A stretch of DNA of 64,000 nucleotides from Deinococcus aerophilus (GTDB lineage Bacteria > Deinococcota > Deinococci > Deinococcales > Deinococcaceae). Every line of letters starts with the position of its first letter. Position 1 is the stretch's first letter. The stretch covers positions 1-64,000 of the forward strand of contig NZ_BMOM01000009.1 of assembly GCF_014647075.1 (NCBI RefSeq). The letters run 5' to 3'. The notes below the pieces were generated by a model. It searched no databases, was not told the DNA's origin, and saw nothing but the letters and a program-made list of their open reading frames with translations. The translations under genes were made by a program, and so were the position numbers. Below are positions 46,700-62,554 of the stretch, in pieces.

Positions 46700-47458
46700 T
46701 TGACGCTCGCCGTTCCCGCCAACGCTGCGCCGCCGGGTTCCCCCGGCTTCGTGGTCGAGTTGCCCGGCTTCAGCGGCACGCTGGCAGAACTGGCCGCCGC
46801 GCTGCGGGCCGGACGGGTGCTGCCGGAGGAGGTGGGCCTGCTCACGCTGACCCGGGGCGTGCTTGCCTGGGTCCACACCGTCACGGGCGGAGTGCAGGCC
46901 TTTACCGCGTCCCATCCCGACCTGCTGCCCACGCTGGCCACCGTGATCGCCCTGAAGGCCCGCTTGCTGTTGCCCGCACCGGAGCCTGAACCCTACGACG
47001 ACGCCCCGGACGGCGATCTGGAAGGGCTCCTGGAGGGCGTCGAGGCGCTGGCCGAGCTGGACACGCTGGTGGGTTTTCTGGCCGCCCGCCGCCGCGAACG
47101 CGAGGGACTGCTCGCCGCCCGTCCCGCCCCGGTGAACCTGCCCCGGCGCGAACGCCCCCGCAATCCAGCCGGCAGCCTAGCCCGGCTGGTGCGGGCCGCG
47201 CAGAACGCCGTTCGCCCAGTGGACCTGCCCCTGCTCGCCCGCGAACGCCTGACGCTCGCCGACGCCCTGCACGCCCTGCGCGCCTTCGGCACCCGCCTGC
47301 GCCATTTCACCTTCCGGGGCCTGCCCGCCCAGGACTGGCCCGAACAGACCACCTACTTCGCCGCCCTGCTTGAGGGCGTCAAGGAAGGCACCTTCAGCGT
47401 GCAGCAGGCCGAGGTCTACGGCGAGATCACGGTGGAGTCGCATGTGGCCGAGGTCTAG
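46700..47458 (+). CDS. scpA: ScpA-like kleisin (chromosome segregation and condensation)
   Basis: A 252-residue protein with the ScpA layout: an N-terminal FSGTLAELAAALRAG segment that contacts the SMC head, LATVIALKARLLLP (a strongly conserved ScpA helix), a variable charged middle, and a C-terminal winged-helix (FAALLEGVKEGTFSVQQAEVYGEI). It would bridge SMC heads with ScpB. The start is TTG 46700 with GGGGAG about 11 bases upstream; the first 15 residues are poorly conserved. Not adjacent to scpB. Confidence 0.82.
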   Translation: MTLAVPANAAPPGSPGFVVELPGFSGTLAELAAALRAGRVLPEEVGLLTLTRGVLAWVHTVTGGVQAFTASHPDLLPTLATVIALKARLLLPAPEPEPYDDAPDGDLEGLLEGVEALAELDTLVGFLAARRREREGLLAARPAPVNLPRRERPRNPAGSLARLVRAAQNAVRPVDLPLLARERLTLADALHALRAFGTRLRHFTFRGLPAQDWPEQTTYFAALLEGVKEGTFSVQQAEVYGEITVESHVAEV

Positions 47459-47494
47459 GGCCTCTGCCCAGATGACTTCCAGCACGCTCCCTGC

Positions 47495-47815
47495 TCAGGT
47501 CTGGTCGTCCACCAGGCCTTCGGCCGCCGCGCGCTTTACAGCGTCCATGCCGCCGTGCGCCGCCGCCTCACTGGAGTAATGCTGGCTGGTGCCAATGACC
47601 TGACCATTGCCGGCCTTGAGGTTAAAGTGCCTGCCCGACTCGCTCAGCTCGTACCGGCTGTCATTGGCCGCATTCTGTTTCACGGAGGCAATTCCCTGTA
47701 TCGCGGCGGCTTTGGTCACGTAACGCTCGCTGGTCAGTACCGTCTGGCCGTTGGCGGCCTGCAAGTTGAACATGAACTGCTCGCCAGATACTTTCAGAAC
47801 AAATTTCGCTGACAT
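47495..47815 (-). CDS. YegP-type DUF1508 protein with two tandem repeats
   Basis: A 106-residue protein made of two YegP/UPF0339 repeats (about 3-51 and 54-101), each with the F.L(K)A.NGQ.I.TS..Y.....A..GI/MD.VK pattern. Function unknown; members are small and abundant. GGAGG lies 6 bases before ATG 47815. Confidence 0.92.
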   Translation of the reverse strand: MSAKFVLKVSGEQFMFNLQAANGQTVLTSERYVTKAAAIQGIASVKQNAANDSRYELSESGRHFNLKAGNGQVIGTSQHYSSEAAAHGGMDAVKRAAAEGLVDDQT

Positions 47816-47889
47816 GGTGAACCTCCAGAGCTCCATCATCGCTCTGCTCACCTTACTGCAGCCCCCCACCCGCGGCTTACAGTGATGGA

Positions 47890-48747
47890 ATGAAAAGACG
47901 CTGGCCCTGGCTGTTGTTCCTGGTGGTCGGTGCCGGCATCGTGCAGGCGTGTGATGCGGGCAGCGCCCATCCGACCCTCAGTCCGCCCCCCGCCGGCCTG
48001 TACGGCTGGGACTGGCAGATCGGCGCGGCTGATGAAACCCATGTCGGCGTGCCTGAGGGCATCCGCCTCATTGATCTGGACGCCTTTGCAACCTCGGCGG
48101 CCACCGTCGCCCGCCTGAAGGCGGCGGGGCTGTACACCGTGTGCTACATCAACGCCGGCAGCTACGAACCGTACCGCCCCGACGCCGCGCGTTACCCGGC
48201 CCGCCTCAAGCTGGGGGTGGACCCCAACTGGACCGACGAGGCGTTTGTGGACGTGCGCGACGTGTTCCGGCCCCGCTCTGTGCTGGCCGATGTCCTGAAA
48301 GACCGCCTGCGCCTGTGCCGTGACAAGGGCTTCGAGGCGGTGGAACCGGACAACCTGCAAAACGACGAGAACGTGCCCGGCGGCGTCATCACGCTGCAGG
48401 ATCAGGTGGACTTCAACGGCTGGCTCGCCGACGAGGCGCATGCCCTGGGGCTGGCGATCTTCCAGAAAAACGGCCCCGACAAGGTGCTGCTCAGGGACCG
48501 GACCGGGCAGCGGCTGGCCGACAAGTTCGACGGCATTCTCAACGAGAGCTGCCAGCGCTACGACGAATGCGCTCCGCTGGCCGAATACGTCCGGCGCGGC
48601 AAGCCTGCCCTGAACGTGGAATACGACCAGAAGTTCCTGAACTGCGCCGAGGCCCGCCGCCTGGGCATCAATTCCATGTTCAAGGACAAATATCTGGCGG
48701 GCCGGCAGGAAGCGGCGTACCGGCGGGTGGCCTGCCAGTCCCGGTAG
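47890..48747 (+). CDS. exported GH114-type glycoside hydrolase (endo-alpha-1,4-polygalactosaminidase-like)
   Basis: A 285-residue protein with an N-terminal signal (hydrophobic 7-19, possible lipobox VQAC at about 21). A TIM-barrel of the GH114/TM1410 type follows: WDWQIG, YINAGSYEPYRPD, EAVEPDNLQN (Glu and Asp in the active-site region), FQKNGPD and NVEYDQKFL. The family attacks galactosaminoglycan-like polymers, perhaps cell-surface polysaccharide. TACAGT (47878-47883) lies 6 bases before the ATG (leaderless). Confidence 0.87.
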   Translation: MKRRWPWLLFLVVGAGIVQACDAGSAHPTLSPPPAGLYGWDWQIGAADETHVGVPEGIRLIDLDAFATSAATVARLKAAGLYTVCYINAGSYEPYRPDAARYPARLKLGVDPNWTDEAFVDVRDVFRPRSVLADVLKDRLRLCRDKGFEAVEPDNLQNDENVPGGVITLQDQVDFNGWLADEAHALGLAIFQKNGPDKVLLRDRTGQRLADKFDGILNESCQRYDECAPLAEYVRRGKPALNVEYDQKFLNCAEARRLGINSMFKDKYLAGRQEAAYRRVACQSR

Positions 48748-48795
48748 AAGGCGAGGGAAAGGGAATCAGCCTCCTCCTTATGCGCTCAGATGCGC

Positions 48796-49728
48796 TCAGA
48801 CCCCGGCACTGTGCAGGCCCAGCATCAGTTCCAGGTTCTGCACCGCTGCGCCGCCGGCTCCCTTGCCCAGGTTGTCGAGCCGCGCGGCGAGCACGGCACG
48901 TTCTCCCTGTGCCGAGCCGTACACGAACAGTTCCAGGTTATTCGTGCCGTTGAGCGTCTGCGGGTCCAGCACTTCCGGGTTGTCGGCCATCCCGAACACC
49001 CGCACGTAGCGCTGCCCGGCGTAATGGGCCTGAAGTGCCGCGTGCAGCGTCTGTGGGGTGGTGCCCAGTTCGCGCAGATGCAGCGGGATGGTCACGGTCA
49101 TGCCCTGCGCCCACGCACCCACGTTCGGTGTGAAGATCGGCGTACGGCTCAGGCCCCCGTAACGCATCGTTTCGGGAATGTGCTTGTGGCCCAGGCCCAG
49201 CGCATATCCCAGGAATGCGCCCTTCATGGGGTGCGCCTCGTTCTTCTCGTGGGCGTCGACCAGCGCCCGGCCTCCACCCGTATACCCGCTGTAGCCCTGA
49301 ATGCTCACCGGGAACTCCGGCGGAATCAGGCCCGCCGCCGTCAGCGGGGCAAGCAGCGAGATTGCCCCAGTGCTGTAGCACCCTGGGTTCGCCACGAACC
49401 GCGCCGCGCGGATCCGTTCCGGCTGCGCCGCGTTCAGCTCCGGGAAGCCGAACACCCATGCCGGGTCCACACGGTGCGCCGTACTCGCGTCCAGCAAACG
49501 GGCCGCCGGATTGGTGGTGAGCGTGACCGCCTCACGCGCCGCGTCGTCATGCAGGCACAAGATGCTCACATCCGCCGCGTTCAGCAACTCCGCCCGCGCC
49601 GCCGGGTCCTTGCGCCGCGCCGGATCGATGCTCAGCAACTCGATATCCGCGCGGCCCTCCAGCCGTTGCCGGATCTGAAGACCGGTCGTTCCGGCCTCAC
49701 CGTCAATAAATACCCTGGGTACCGTCAT
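48796..49728 (-). CDS. argC: N-acetyl-gamma-glutamyl-phosphate reductase (type 2)
   Basis: A 310-residue arginine-biosynthesis enzyme of the short type 2 class. NADP-binding [10 protein letters not shown] is N-terminal, and the active-site Cys is in [11 protein letters not shown] (about residue 113). [11 protein letters not shown] and [13 protein letters not shown] follow. GATGGAGAA lies a few bases before ATG 49728. It is downstream of argF and a GNAT gene in the same orientation, with a 213-base gap. Confidence 0.94.
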   Translation of the reverse strand: MTVPRVFIDGEAGTTGLQIRQRLEGRADIELLSIDPARRKDPAARAELLNAADVSILCLHDDAAREAVTLTTNPAARLLDASTAHRVDPAWVFGFPELNAAQPERIRAARFVANPGCYSTGAISLLAPLTAAGLIPPEFPVSIQGYSGYTGGGRALVDAHEKNEAHPMKGAFLGYALGLGHKHIPETMRYGGLSRTPIFTPNVGAWAQGMTVTIPLHLRELGTTPQTLHAALQAHYAGQRYVRVFGMADNPEVLDPQTLNGTNNLELFVYGSAQGERAVLAARLDNLGKGAGGAAVQNLELMLGLHSAGV

Positions 49729-49941
49729 GATTGATTCTCCATCGGGGAATGCGTGACCTGCGCGTGCAGGCGTTCCAGTGGCATGTCTGGGAACGTTCCC
49801 GGCTTCTGGTGCGTCCAGAAGTCCGGCGTCAACGGATCGGGCTGTCCTCGCCCTGCCCGCTGCCCTTCGTGTCTGTCTTCTCCCACCACACATAAGCGTC
49901 CGGGGCTGCCCTTGCGGGGAGAAATGGAGCTTCAGCCGCCG

Positions 49942-50459
49942 TCATGCCGTCCATTCTGTCCCGAGCAGGGCGTACCGCGCGTCATCGGTCCACTCGCCCC
50001 GGTGCCAGTAACTCCGGAGGGCGGTGCCCTCATAGCGGAAACCCAGACGGATCAGGAGGGCAGCCACAGGCGTGTTGCGCGGGTCGGTACTCGCGCGCAG
50101 GCGGTGCAACCCCAGCTCCGTGAAGGCGTGCGTGATCAGGGCGTGCAGGGCCTCGCGGGCGTATCCGTGCCCCTGGGCGGACCGGGCCAGGGTGACGCCC
50201 ATTTCGGCCTGCTGGTTATGGGTGTTCAGCGCCACGTCGCCCAGCAAGGTGCCGCCGTGCAGGGTGACGGCCCGCTGCACCCAGCCGGGCGCGCCCAGTG
50301 GCCGGTCCGAAACCAGTCCCGCCACCGAGTCGGGCGTGGCGGGCAGCGCCCAGCCCTGGTACCGCGCGACCTGCGGATCGTTGCGGTAGGCCAGCACGGC
50401 GGGCAGGTCGTCCGGCGTCAGGGGCCGCAGGGTCAGGCGAGGGGTGGTCAGGAGGGTCA

Positions 50460-50460
<1 letters not shown>
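49942..50460 (-). CDS. GNAT N-acetyltransferase, RimJ/RimL-like
   Basis: A 172-residue GNAT enzyme: RLTLRPLTPDDLPAV at the N-terminus, the acetyl-CoA loop SAQGHGYAREAL (about 114-125), and HRLRASTDPRNTPVAALLIRLGFRYEG. Its ATG shares a base with the argF stop (TAATG), so translation is coupled. RimJ/RimL-like enzymes acetylate ribosomal proteins or small amines; the argF link hints at, but does not prove, a role in arginine or polyamine metabolism. Confidence 0.88.
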
Positions 50461-51515
<1,055 letters not shown>

Positions 51516-51602
51516 AGAGAGTAAGTATACGTCCTGAGTGTGTAAAGATGCATCCGGCTGACCCGGACGGCCGGGCGGACCCGGGAGTAAACTCCGCATC
51601 AG

Positions 51603-52550
51603 ATGACCCCCCGCCCCGCCACCATACCGCCTGCACATGCCGGGCCCGGAACCCAGTCGCTGGGCCTGCGGGGACTGCTGCTCGCCCTGCTGATCACCCT
51701 GATCTGGGGGCTGAACTTCGTGGTGATCAAGTGGTCGGTGGCGGACGCTCCTCCGCTGCTGGTCGCGGCGCTGCGCTTTGCGGTGGCGGCTGTGCCCGCC
51801 GTCTTTTTCGTGCGGCGCCCCGCCGTGTCTGCGCGCGTGCTGTGGAGCTACGGGCTGGCGGTGGGGGTGGTGCAGTTCGGGCTGCTGTATCTGGCGGTGG
51901 GGCTGGGCCTCAGCGCGGGGCTGGGCTCGCTGCTGATGCAGGTGCAGGCCTTCTTCACCGCCCTGCTCGCCGCCACCTTCCTGGGCGAGCGCATTCAGCC
52001 GTGGCAGGTCGCGGGAATGGTGCTCGCCTTTGGCGGCATGGGCCTGATCGGCGCGCTCGCGGGCGGGGACGTGACGGCCCTGACCCTGGGCCTGACGCTG
52101 TTTGCCGCGCTGGGGTGGGCAGTCAGCAACCTGCTCGTGCGCGCCGCGGGCGGGGCCAACATGTTCTCGCTGGTGGTCTGGAGCAGTCTGGTGGCCCCGC
52201 TGCCGCTGACCTTGCTCGCCGGCCTCACCGAGGGCTGGGACCGGGTGGCCCACACGCTGCTGCACGGTGGGTGGGAGCTGTGGGCGGCCGTGCTGTACAT
52301 GGGTCTGGGCAACACCGTCCTGGGCTTCGGGGTGTGGTCGCTGTTGATCCAGCGCCACGGGGCCGCGCGGGTCGCGCCGCTGTCCCTGCTCGTTCCCGTG
52401 TTCGGGCTGCTCGCCAGCGCCGCCGTCTACCACGAGGGTTTTCCACTCGGAAAGGGTGTGGGCGCCGCCCTGATCGCCGGAGGGCTGCTGCTGCATGTCT
52501 TCGGGCGGCGGGTGTGGCCGCTCAACAGGCCCGAACGCCTGGCCGGATAG
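51603..52550 (+). CDS. EamA-family (DMT superfamily) transporter
   Basis: A 315-residue protein with ten predicted helices in two EamA repeats (WGLNFVVIKWSVADAPPLL in the first; WAVSNLLVRAAGG in the second). It resembles O-acetylserine/cysteine or amino-acid metabolite exporters. TAAACT (51588-51593) lies 9 bases before the ATG with no ribosome-binding site. Divergent from argF. Confidence 0.9.
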   Translation: MTPRPATIPPAHAGPGTQSLGLRGLLLALLITLIWGLNFVVIKWSVADAPPLLVAALRFAVAAVPAVFFVRRPAVSARVLWSYGLAVGVVQFGLLYLAVGLGLSAGLGSLLMQVQAFFTALLAATFLGERIQPWQVAGMVLAFGGMGLIGALAGGDVTALTLGLTLFAALGWAVSNLLVRAAGGANMFSLVVWSSLVAPLPLTLLAGLTEGWDRVAHTLLHGGWELWAAVLYMGLGNTVLGFGVWSLLIQRHGAARVAPLSLLVPVFGLLASAAVYHEGFPLGKGVGAALIAGGLLLHVFGRRVWPLNRPERLAG

Positions 52551-52657
52551 GCCGCCTCCCAGACCGGAGGGCCGAAATACGCGGGACCCGGGCAAGTCTT
52601 GAGGGGTCTTGAGGTTGTTTGGTGACGTCCGCTGCCTCAACCCAGTACGCTTACCTC

Positions 52658-55215
<2,558 letters not shown>

Positions 55216-55261
55216 CCCCACGGACAGCGGGCGCAACAGACAGTGGCCGCCACAAGGAAGT

Positions 55262-55297
55262 GGGCGCAGCGGCTCTGTGAAGGGAGCCGCTGCGCCC
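55262..55297 (+). terminator. hairpin terminator after polX
   Basis: A perfect 14-bp GC stem (55262-55275 with 55284-55297) with an 8-base loop; no T-run. Confidence 0.65.
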
Positions 55298-55467
55298 GTG
55301 CTGCGCGTCACACCGGACAAGAACCGCGTGGCTGGCCGCTGCCTCCCGCCTCTCCTCCCGGCCGCCCTGCGACCACGCGCAGGAACCGGAAGGTCCCCGG
55401 CGGCGGCACGCGGTCGGTCGCCAGGGCTGAGGGCAGTGTAGGAGGCGCACTCTTGCACAGTCCTCAC

Positions 55468-55495
55468 GGCCGGCGCCATGAACACGGCGCCGGCC
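55468..55495 (-). terminator. hairpin after the outer-membrane protein gene
   Basis: A perfect 10-bp palindrome-like stem (55468-55477 with 55486-55495) with an 8-base loop, just downstream of the minus-strand stop at 55502. No T-run. The 55298-55467 interval shows no gene. Confidence 0.55.
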
Positions 55496-55501
55496 CCGGC
55501 G

Positions 55502-56497
55502 CTATTTGGGCAACGACACCAGACTGATCAGCCAGTGGGCGTCCCGGCCTCCGGGGCCCCACTGGTAGCCGATACTGGGGCCAAACATGCTCGGCAGCGC
55601 CGAGGTCCGCAGCAGGACGTCGCCGTACAGGTAGGTGTAGTCGGCCGTCCAGTTGCGGGTCAGGCGGCTGCGCACCGCCCCCACACGCAGCGCGGAGTCT
55701 GCTCCCGGCAGGCGGTAGGTGACGTTGAAGTTGCTCTCCTCGTAACGGCCCGCGCCAAAATCGGCAATGGGCACGCTGCCGGCGGCGAAGCGCTCCAGGT
55801 GTGAGCCTTCCAGCAGCAGCCCCGGGAGCGGCGAGTAGTTGGCGCTGAGGTTCAGGTCAAAGCTGGCCTGGGCTTCCTGCTGGGCCGGAAAGGTGTACAG
55901 CCGGCCCGTGGCCCTCAGCGCCGCGTTGACCTTGCCAAACGACCGGGGGGCAAAGTTGCTGACCTCGCTGTAGCTGTACGGCGCACTGACCGCGCTGCGG
56001 GCGGCCAGCCCCACCGTGTTGAGCAACCGGAAGCGGCCCTCGTTCTGCGTGAATGCGTAGCCGAAGGTCAGGCGCGACAGGCCCTCCGGCCCCTGGACGA
56101 GCCCGCTCCACTGCACTCCGGAGGGCAGGTTCTGGCCCATCTCCGCCCGGGGCATCCCGGAAAAGACTCCCACCGCCACATTCAGCGTGCCCAGGTTGCC
56201 ACTCAGCCCGTAGTCCAGGGCGGCCGGAGTCTTGACCAGCGACACGCGCAGGTCTGCCGCAAGCGGCAGCGGCAGATACCGCACTCCGAAACCGCTGGTG
56301 CTGGATGCCATGACAGCCGTGGCGCCAAAGCGGTCCATGTAGCCGGGCGGCAGCTGCAGGCCAAAGGGCGCGGGCGCGCTTTGTGTCTGCGCCCCAGCCA
56401 CCGGGAAGGCAGCCAGCCCGGCGAGCAGGAGGCTGCCCAGGGAACGCAGGCGACGAAAAGGGCGGGGCGAGGAAATCCGGACGATCACACCGTCCAT
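55502..56497 (-). CDS. predicted outer-membrane beta-barrel or periplasmic protein
   Basis: A protein of about 331 residues with a basic n-region (SPRPFRRLR), a hydrophobic signal segment and cleavage near AGAQT. The mature part has many alternating-pattern strands with Tyr/Phe at the ends (FGVRYLPLPL, DFGAGRYEESNFNVTYRL, NWTADYTYLYGDVLLRT), suggesting a barrel of about 12-16 strands. The last residue is Lys, not the classical aromatic. The start is uncertain: ATG 56497 is used, with ATG 56539 or GTG 56548 (GAGGA upstream) as alternatives. Confidence 0.7.
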   Translation of the reverse strand: MDGVIVRISSPRPFRRLRSLGSLLLAGLAAFPVAGAQTQSAPAPFGLQLPPGYMDRFGATAVMASSTSGFGVRYLPLPLAADLRVSLVKTPAALDYGLSGNLGTLNVAVGVFSGMPRAEMGQNLPSGVQWSGLVQGPEGLSRLTFGYAFTQNEGRFRLLNTVGLAARSAVSAPYSYSEVSNFAPRSFGKVNAALRATGRLYTFPAQQEAQASFDLNLSANYSPLPGLLLEGSHLERFAAGSVPIADFGAGRYEESNFNVTYRLPGADSALRVGAVRSRLTRNWTADYTYLYGDVLLRTSALPSMFGPSIGYQWGPGGRDAHWLISLVSLPK

Positions 56498-56601
56498 GGT
56501 GACGCATTTCTCTGTCATCCGTCTGACCGGTTCTTCCATTCCCGGCACCCGTCCTCACAGCGCGGCCCTACCCACCGACCCAGATCAGGAAGTGCGCCGC
56601 C

Positions 56602-58902
<2,301 letters not shown>

Positions 58903-59032
58903 CTCATGGGGAGCATAACAACGCCGGGGGGAGGAAATCGTGCGCGTAGTGGCTTAGGCGCTGAAGCTTGCGTGAGGGAACCCTTGCCCGGACGCTCACG
59001 TACCGGGGAGCATTCACGCACAGGAGGTCGGC

Positions 59033-59485
59033 ATGTCCCAGACCGCAAAATCTCAAAAGCAGATCAGACTCAGGGTGCCGCCGGTCATCGGTGTCCTGCT
59101 GGAGCGCCTGCTCACCGCCTCCACCGTCCGGGCGGGCGCCACCGTTCCGCCGCCGCCCGCGCTGGAACTGACCGGCCGGACGCTGCTGTACTTCAAGGCC
59201 GAGGGCTGCGTGGGGTGCGACCGGCTCGATCTGTTTATCGGGCGGCTGGCCTGCGCCTGCGGGCTGGACCTGCGGGTCATTGACGCGCGGCGCGGCGAAC
59301 TGCCCGAGCACGGATACGGCGAACAACTCGTGCTGGATCACGGCGGCAGGATCGGGCGGGCCTACCGCGTGGGCGTATTCCCCACCCTGGTCCTGACGGG
59401 TCCAGCGGGCGTTATAGAACGGGTCGTGGTGGGAGGCAGCCCGGAAGAAGGGGCCATCCGGGCGGGGCTGGGGCTGGACGCCTAA
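59033..59485 (+). CDS. thioredoxin-fold protein with CVGC active site
   Basis: A 150-residue cytoplasmic protein: an extended N-terminus of about 50 residues (basic, then Pro-rich PPPPALEL), then a thioredoxin fold with strand [16 protein letters not shown] and cis-Pro in GVFPTLVL. Additional cysteines (CAC) occur about 16 residues after the motif. GGAGG is 6 bases before the ATG. Substrate unknown. Its stop overlaps the rarA stop on the other strand (shared CTAA). Confidence 0.82.
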   Translation: MSQTAKSQKQIRLRVPPVIGVLLERLLTASTVRAGATVPPPPALELTGRTLLYFKAEGCVGCDRLDLFIGRLACACGLDLRVIDARRGELPEHGYGEQLVLDHGGRIGRAYRVGVFPTLVLTGPAGVIERVVVGGSPEEGAIRAGLGLDA

Positions 59486-60771
59486 CCCTTCTCGCCTTCC
59501 TCTCCCTCCCCGTGGGCGTCTTGCAGCTTGCGCCAGCGCTCTGCCACCCGCGCCTCCCAGCCCTCACCGGTCGGAGCATACAGGCCCAGATGCACGCCGT
59601 CCGGCAGGTAGTTCTGCGCGAAGGAGCCTTCCGGATCGTCGAAGTAATACGCGTACCCCTGACCGTACCCCTGCTGGCGCATCAGCCCGGTGGGAGCGTT
59701 GCGCAGGTGCAGCGGCACCGGCAGGGTCTCTCCTTCCCGTACCGCGCCCACCGCCCTTTTCCAGGCCAGGTACACACTGTTGCTCTTGGGGGCCAGGGCC
59801 AGGTACACCACCGCCTGGGCCAGCGCCAGGTCTCCTTCCGGACTGCCCAGAAAATCGGCGGTGTCGCGGGCCGCAACTGCCAGCCGCAGCGCCTGCGGAT
59901 CGGCCAGCCCGATGTCCTCGGCGGCCATGCGCACGATACGGCGGGCCACGTACATGGCGTCCGCGCCGCCCTCCAGCATGCGCGCGAGCCAGTACAGCGC
60001 TCCGTCCACATGGCTGCCGCGCACCGATTTGTGCAGCGCGGAAATCAGGTTGTAAAAGTCCTCGCCGTTCTTGTCCATGGCGGGCAGGTGGCGGCCAAAG
60101 GCCTCGGTCACGGCGTCGGGGGTCACCGGGTTGGCGAGGGTGCTCGCCACCTCCAGCGTGCCCAGCGCGCGCCGGGCGTCCCCCTCGGCCAGCCGCGCGA
60201 GCAGGTCCAGGGCCTCGGGCTCGGCCGTCACGCCGCTCAGGCCGCGCGGATCGTTCAGCGCCCGGTCCAGCAGGCCGCGCACCTCCTCATGGGTCAGGGC
60301 CTCAAGGACCAGCGTCCGCGCCCGTGAACGCAGCGCCGGGTTGACCTCAAAGCTCGGGTTCTCGGTGGTTGCGCCGATCAGGGTGAGCAGCCCGGACTCC
60401 ACGTGCGGCAGCAGGGCGTCCTGCTGGGCCTTGTTGAAGCGGTGAATCTCGTCCAGAAACAGGATGGTCTTCTGGCCGCGCCCGCGCAGCCGCTCGGCCT
60501 CGGCGGTGGCCTCGCGCACATCCTTGACCCCCGCCGACACCGCCGACAGCGCAATAAAGTGCGCGCCGACCTCGCCCGCGATCAACCGCGCCAGCGTCGT
60601 CTTGCCCACGCCCGGCGGACCCCATAGGATCAGCGACCCCAGACGGCCCGACTGCAGTACCCGCGTCAGGGGTTTGCCCGGCCCGAGCAGATGAGACTGT
60701 CCCACCACCTCGGCAACGGTGCGGGGACGCAGACGTTCGGCCAGGGGCGCGGGAGGATCGAACAGGGTCAC
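59482..60771 (-). CDS. rarA: replication-associated recombination protein A (RarA/MgsA)
   Basis: A 429-residue AAA+ ATPase related to clamp loaders; it acts at stalled forks. Walker A is [11 protein letters not shown], Walker B is [15 protein letters not shown], sensor 1 is GATTENPSF and the arginine finger lies in ALRSRA. A C-terminal helical tetramerisation domain follows with [15 protein letters not shown] and YKYxHD-like [14 protein letters not shown]. Start is GTG 60771, 6 bases after TATCCT (60778-60783), a leaderless arrangement. Confidence 0.95.
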   Translation of the reverse strand: MTLFDPPAPLAERLRPRTVAEVVGQSHLLGPGKPLTRVLQSGRLGSLILWGPPGVGKTTLARLIAGEVGAHFIALSAVSAGVKDVREATAEAERLRGRGQKTILFLDEIHRFNKAQQDALLPHVESGLLTLIGATTENPSFEVNPALRSRARTLVLEALTHEEVRGLLDRALNDPRGLSGVTAEPEALDLLARLAEGDARRALGTLEVASTLANPVTPDAVTEAFGRHLPAMDKNGEDFYNLISALHKSVRGSHVDGALYWLARMLEGGADAMYVARRIVRMAAEDIGLADPQALRLAVAARDTADFLGSPEGDLALAQAVVYLALAPKSNSVYLAWKRAVGAVREGETLPVPLHLRNAPTGLMRQQGYGQGYAYYFDDPEGSFAQNYLPDGVHLGLYAPTGEGWEARVAERWRKLQDAHGEGEEGEKG

Positions 60772-60848
60772 CGGGCGAGGATAGACGCTCTGGCCAGAAA
60801 CGTTGTGGACGGAATCCCGTTTGGTCCGGTCCGTTTATGCTGGCCGGT

Positions 60849-61115
60849 ATGGACTTTGCCAGACAGGTGGAACTCGCAGCCTTTCCTCCCGGCGTGGTGG
60901 TGACGCGGCGCACCATCCCCGAAGGCCACGTGTTCCGGGCGGCCCAGCCGGGGCACGGGCTGGAACTGCTGCTTACCCGCGACGCCCTGCGGATGTACGG
61001 CGAGGGGCCCACGGTAGCGCTGGCCCTGGAACACCTGAAGAAGGCGGCGCAGGCCGGGCTGCCCGAGGTGGGCGGGGACGGAACGTATCAGCGGGCGGTG
61101 TTCGTGGGGGACTGA
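60849..61115 (+). CDS. small protein of unknown function (88 aa)
   Basis: An 88-residue soluble protein with no recognised family and no signal or membrane segment. Predicted mixed alpha/beta with [35 protein letters not shown] (60836-60841) lies 7 bases before ATG 60849, so a leaderless start there is preferred over the ATG at 60837, which lies inside the -10 box. Confidence 0.65.
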   Translation: MDFARQVELAAFPPGVVVTRRTIPEGHVFRAAQPGHGLELLLTRDALRMYGEGPTVALALEHLKKAAQAGLPEVGGDGTYQRAVFVGD

Positions 61116-61185
61116 GCCAGCGCCGGCGAGAGGCCCCCGGCGACCCTTCTCCCACGTTCTGTTCCCTGGCCCTATTCTGCCGGGC

Positions 61186-62376
<1,191 letters not shown>

Positions 62377-62554
62377 CCCTCCACCAGTGCCCGGTCCGGG
62401 GGCGGCGCTCCGGCGCACGCCCCCGCTGTTTTCCTGCCCCCCAAATGAAGTTTCGCTCAAACTTCCCGGCTTAAAAACGGCGTGGTATGTTTGGCCGGCA
62501 CATTATCAATGTCCGGCTCCACTGCAGGTGGGGCCCGTTTTTCTGGGGGTTTCC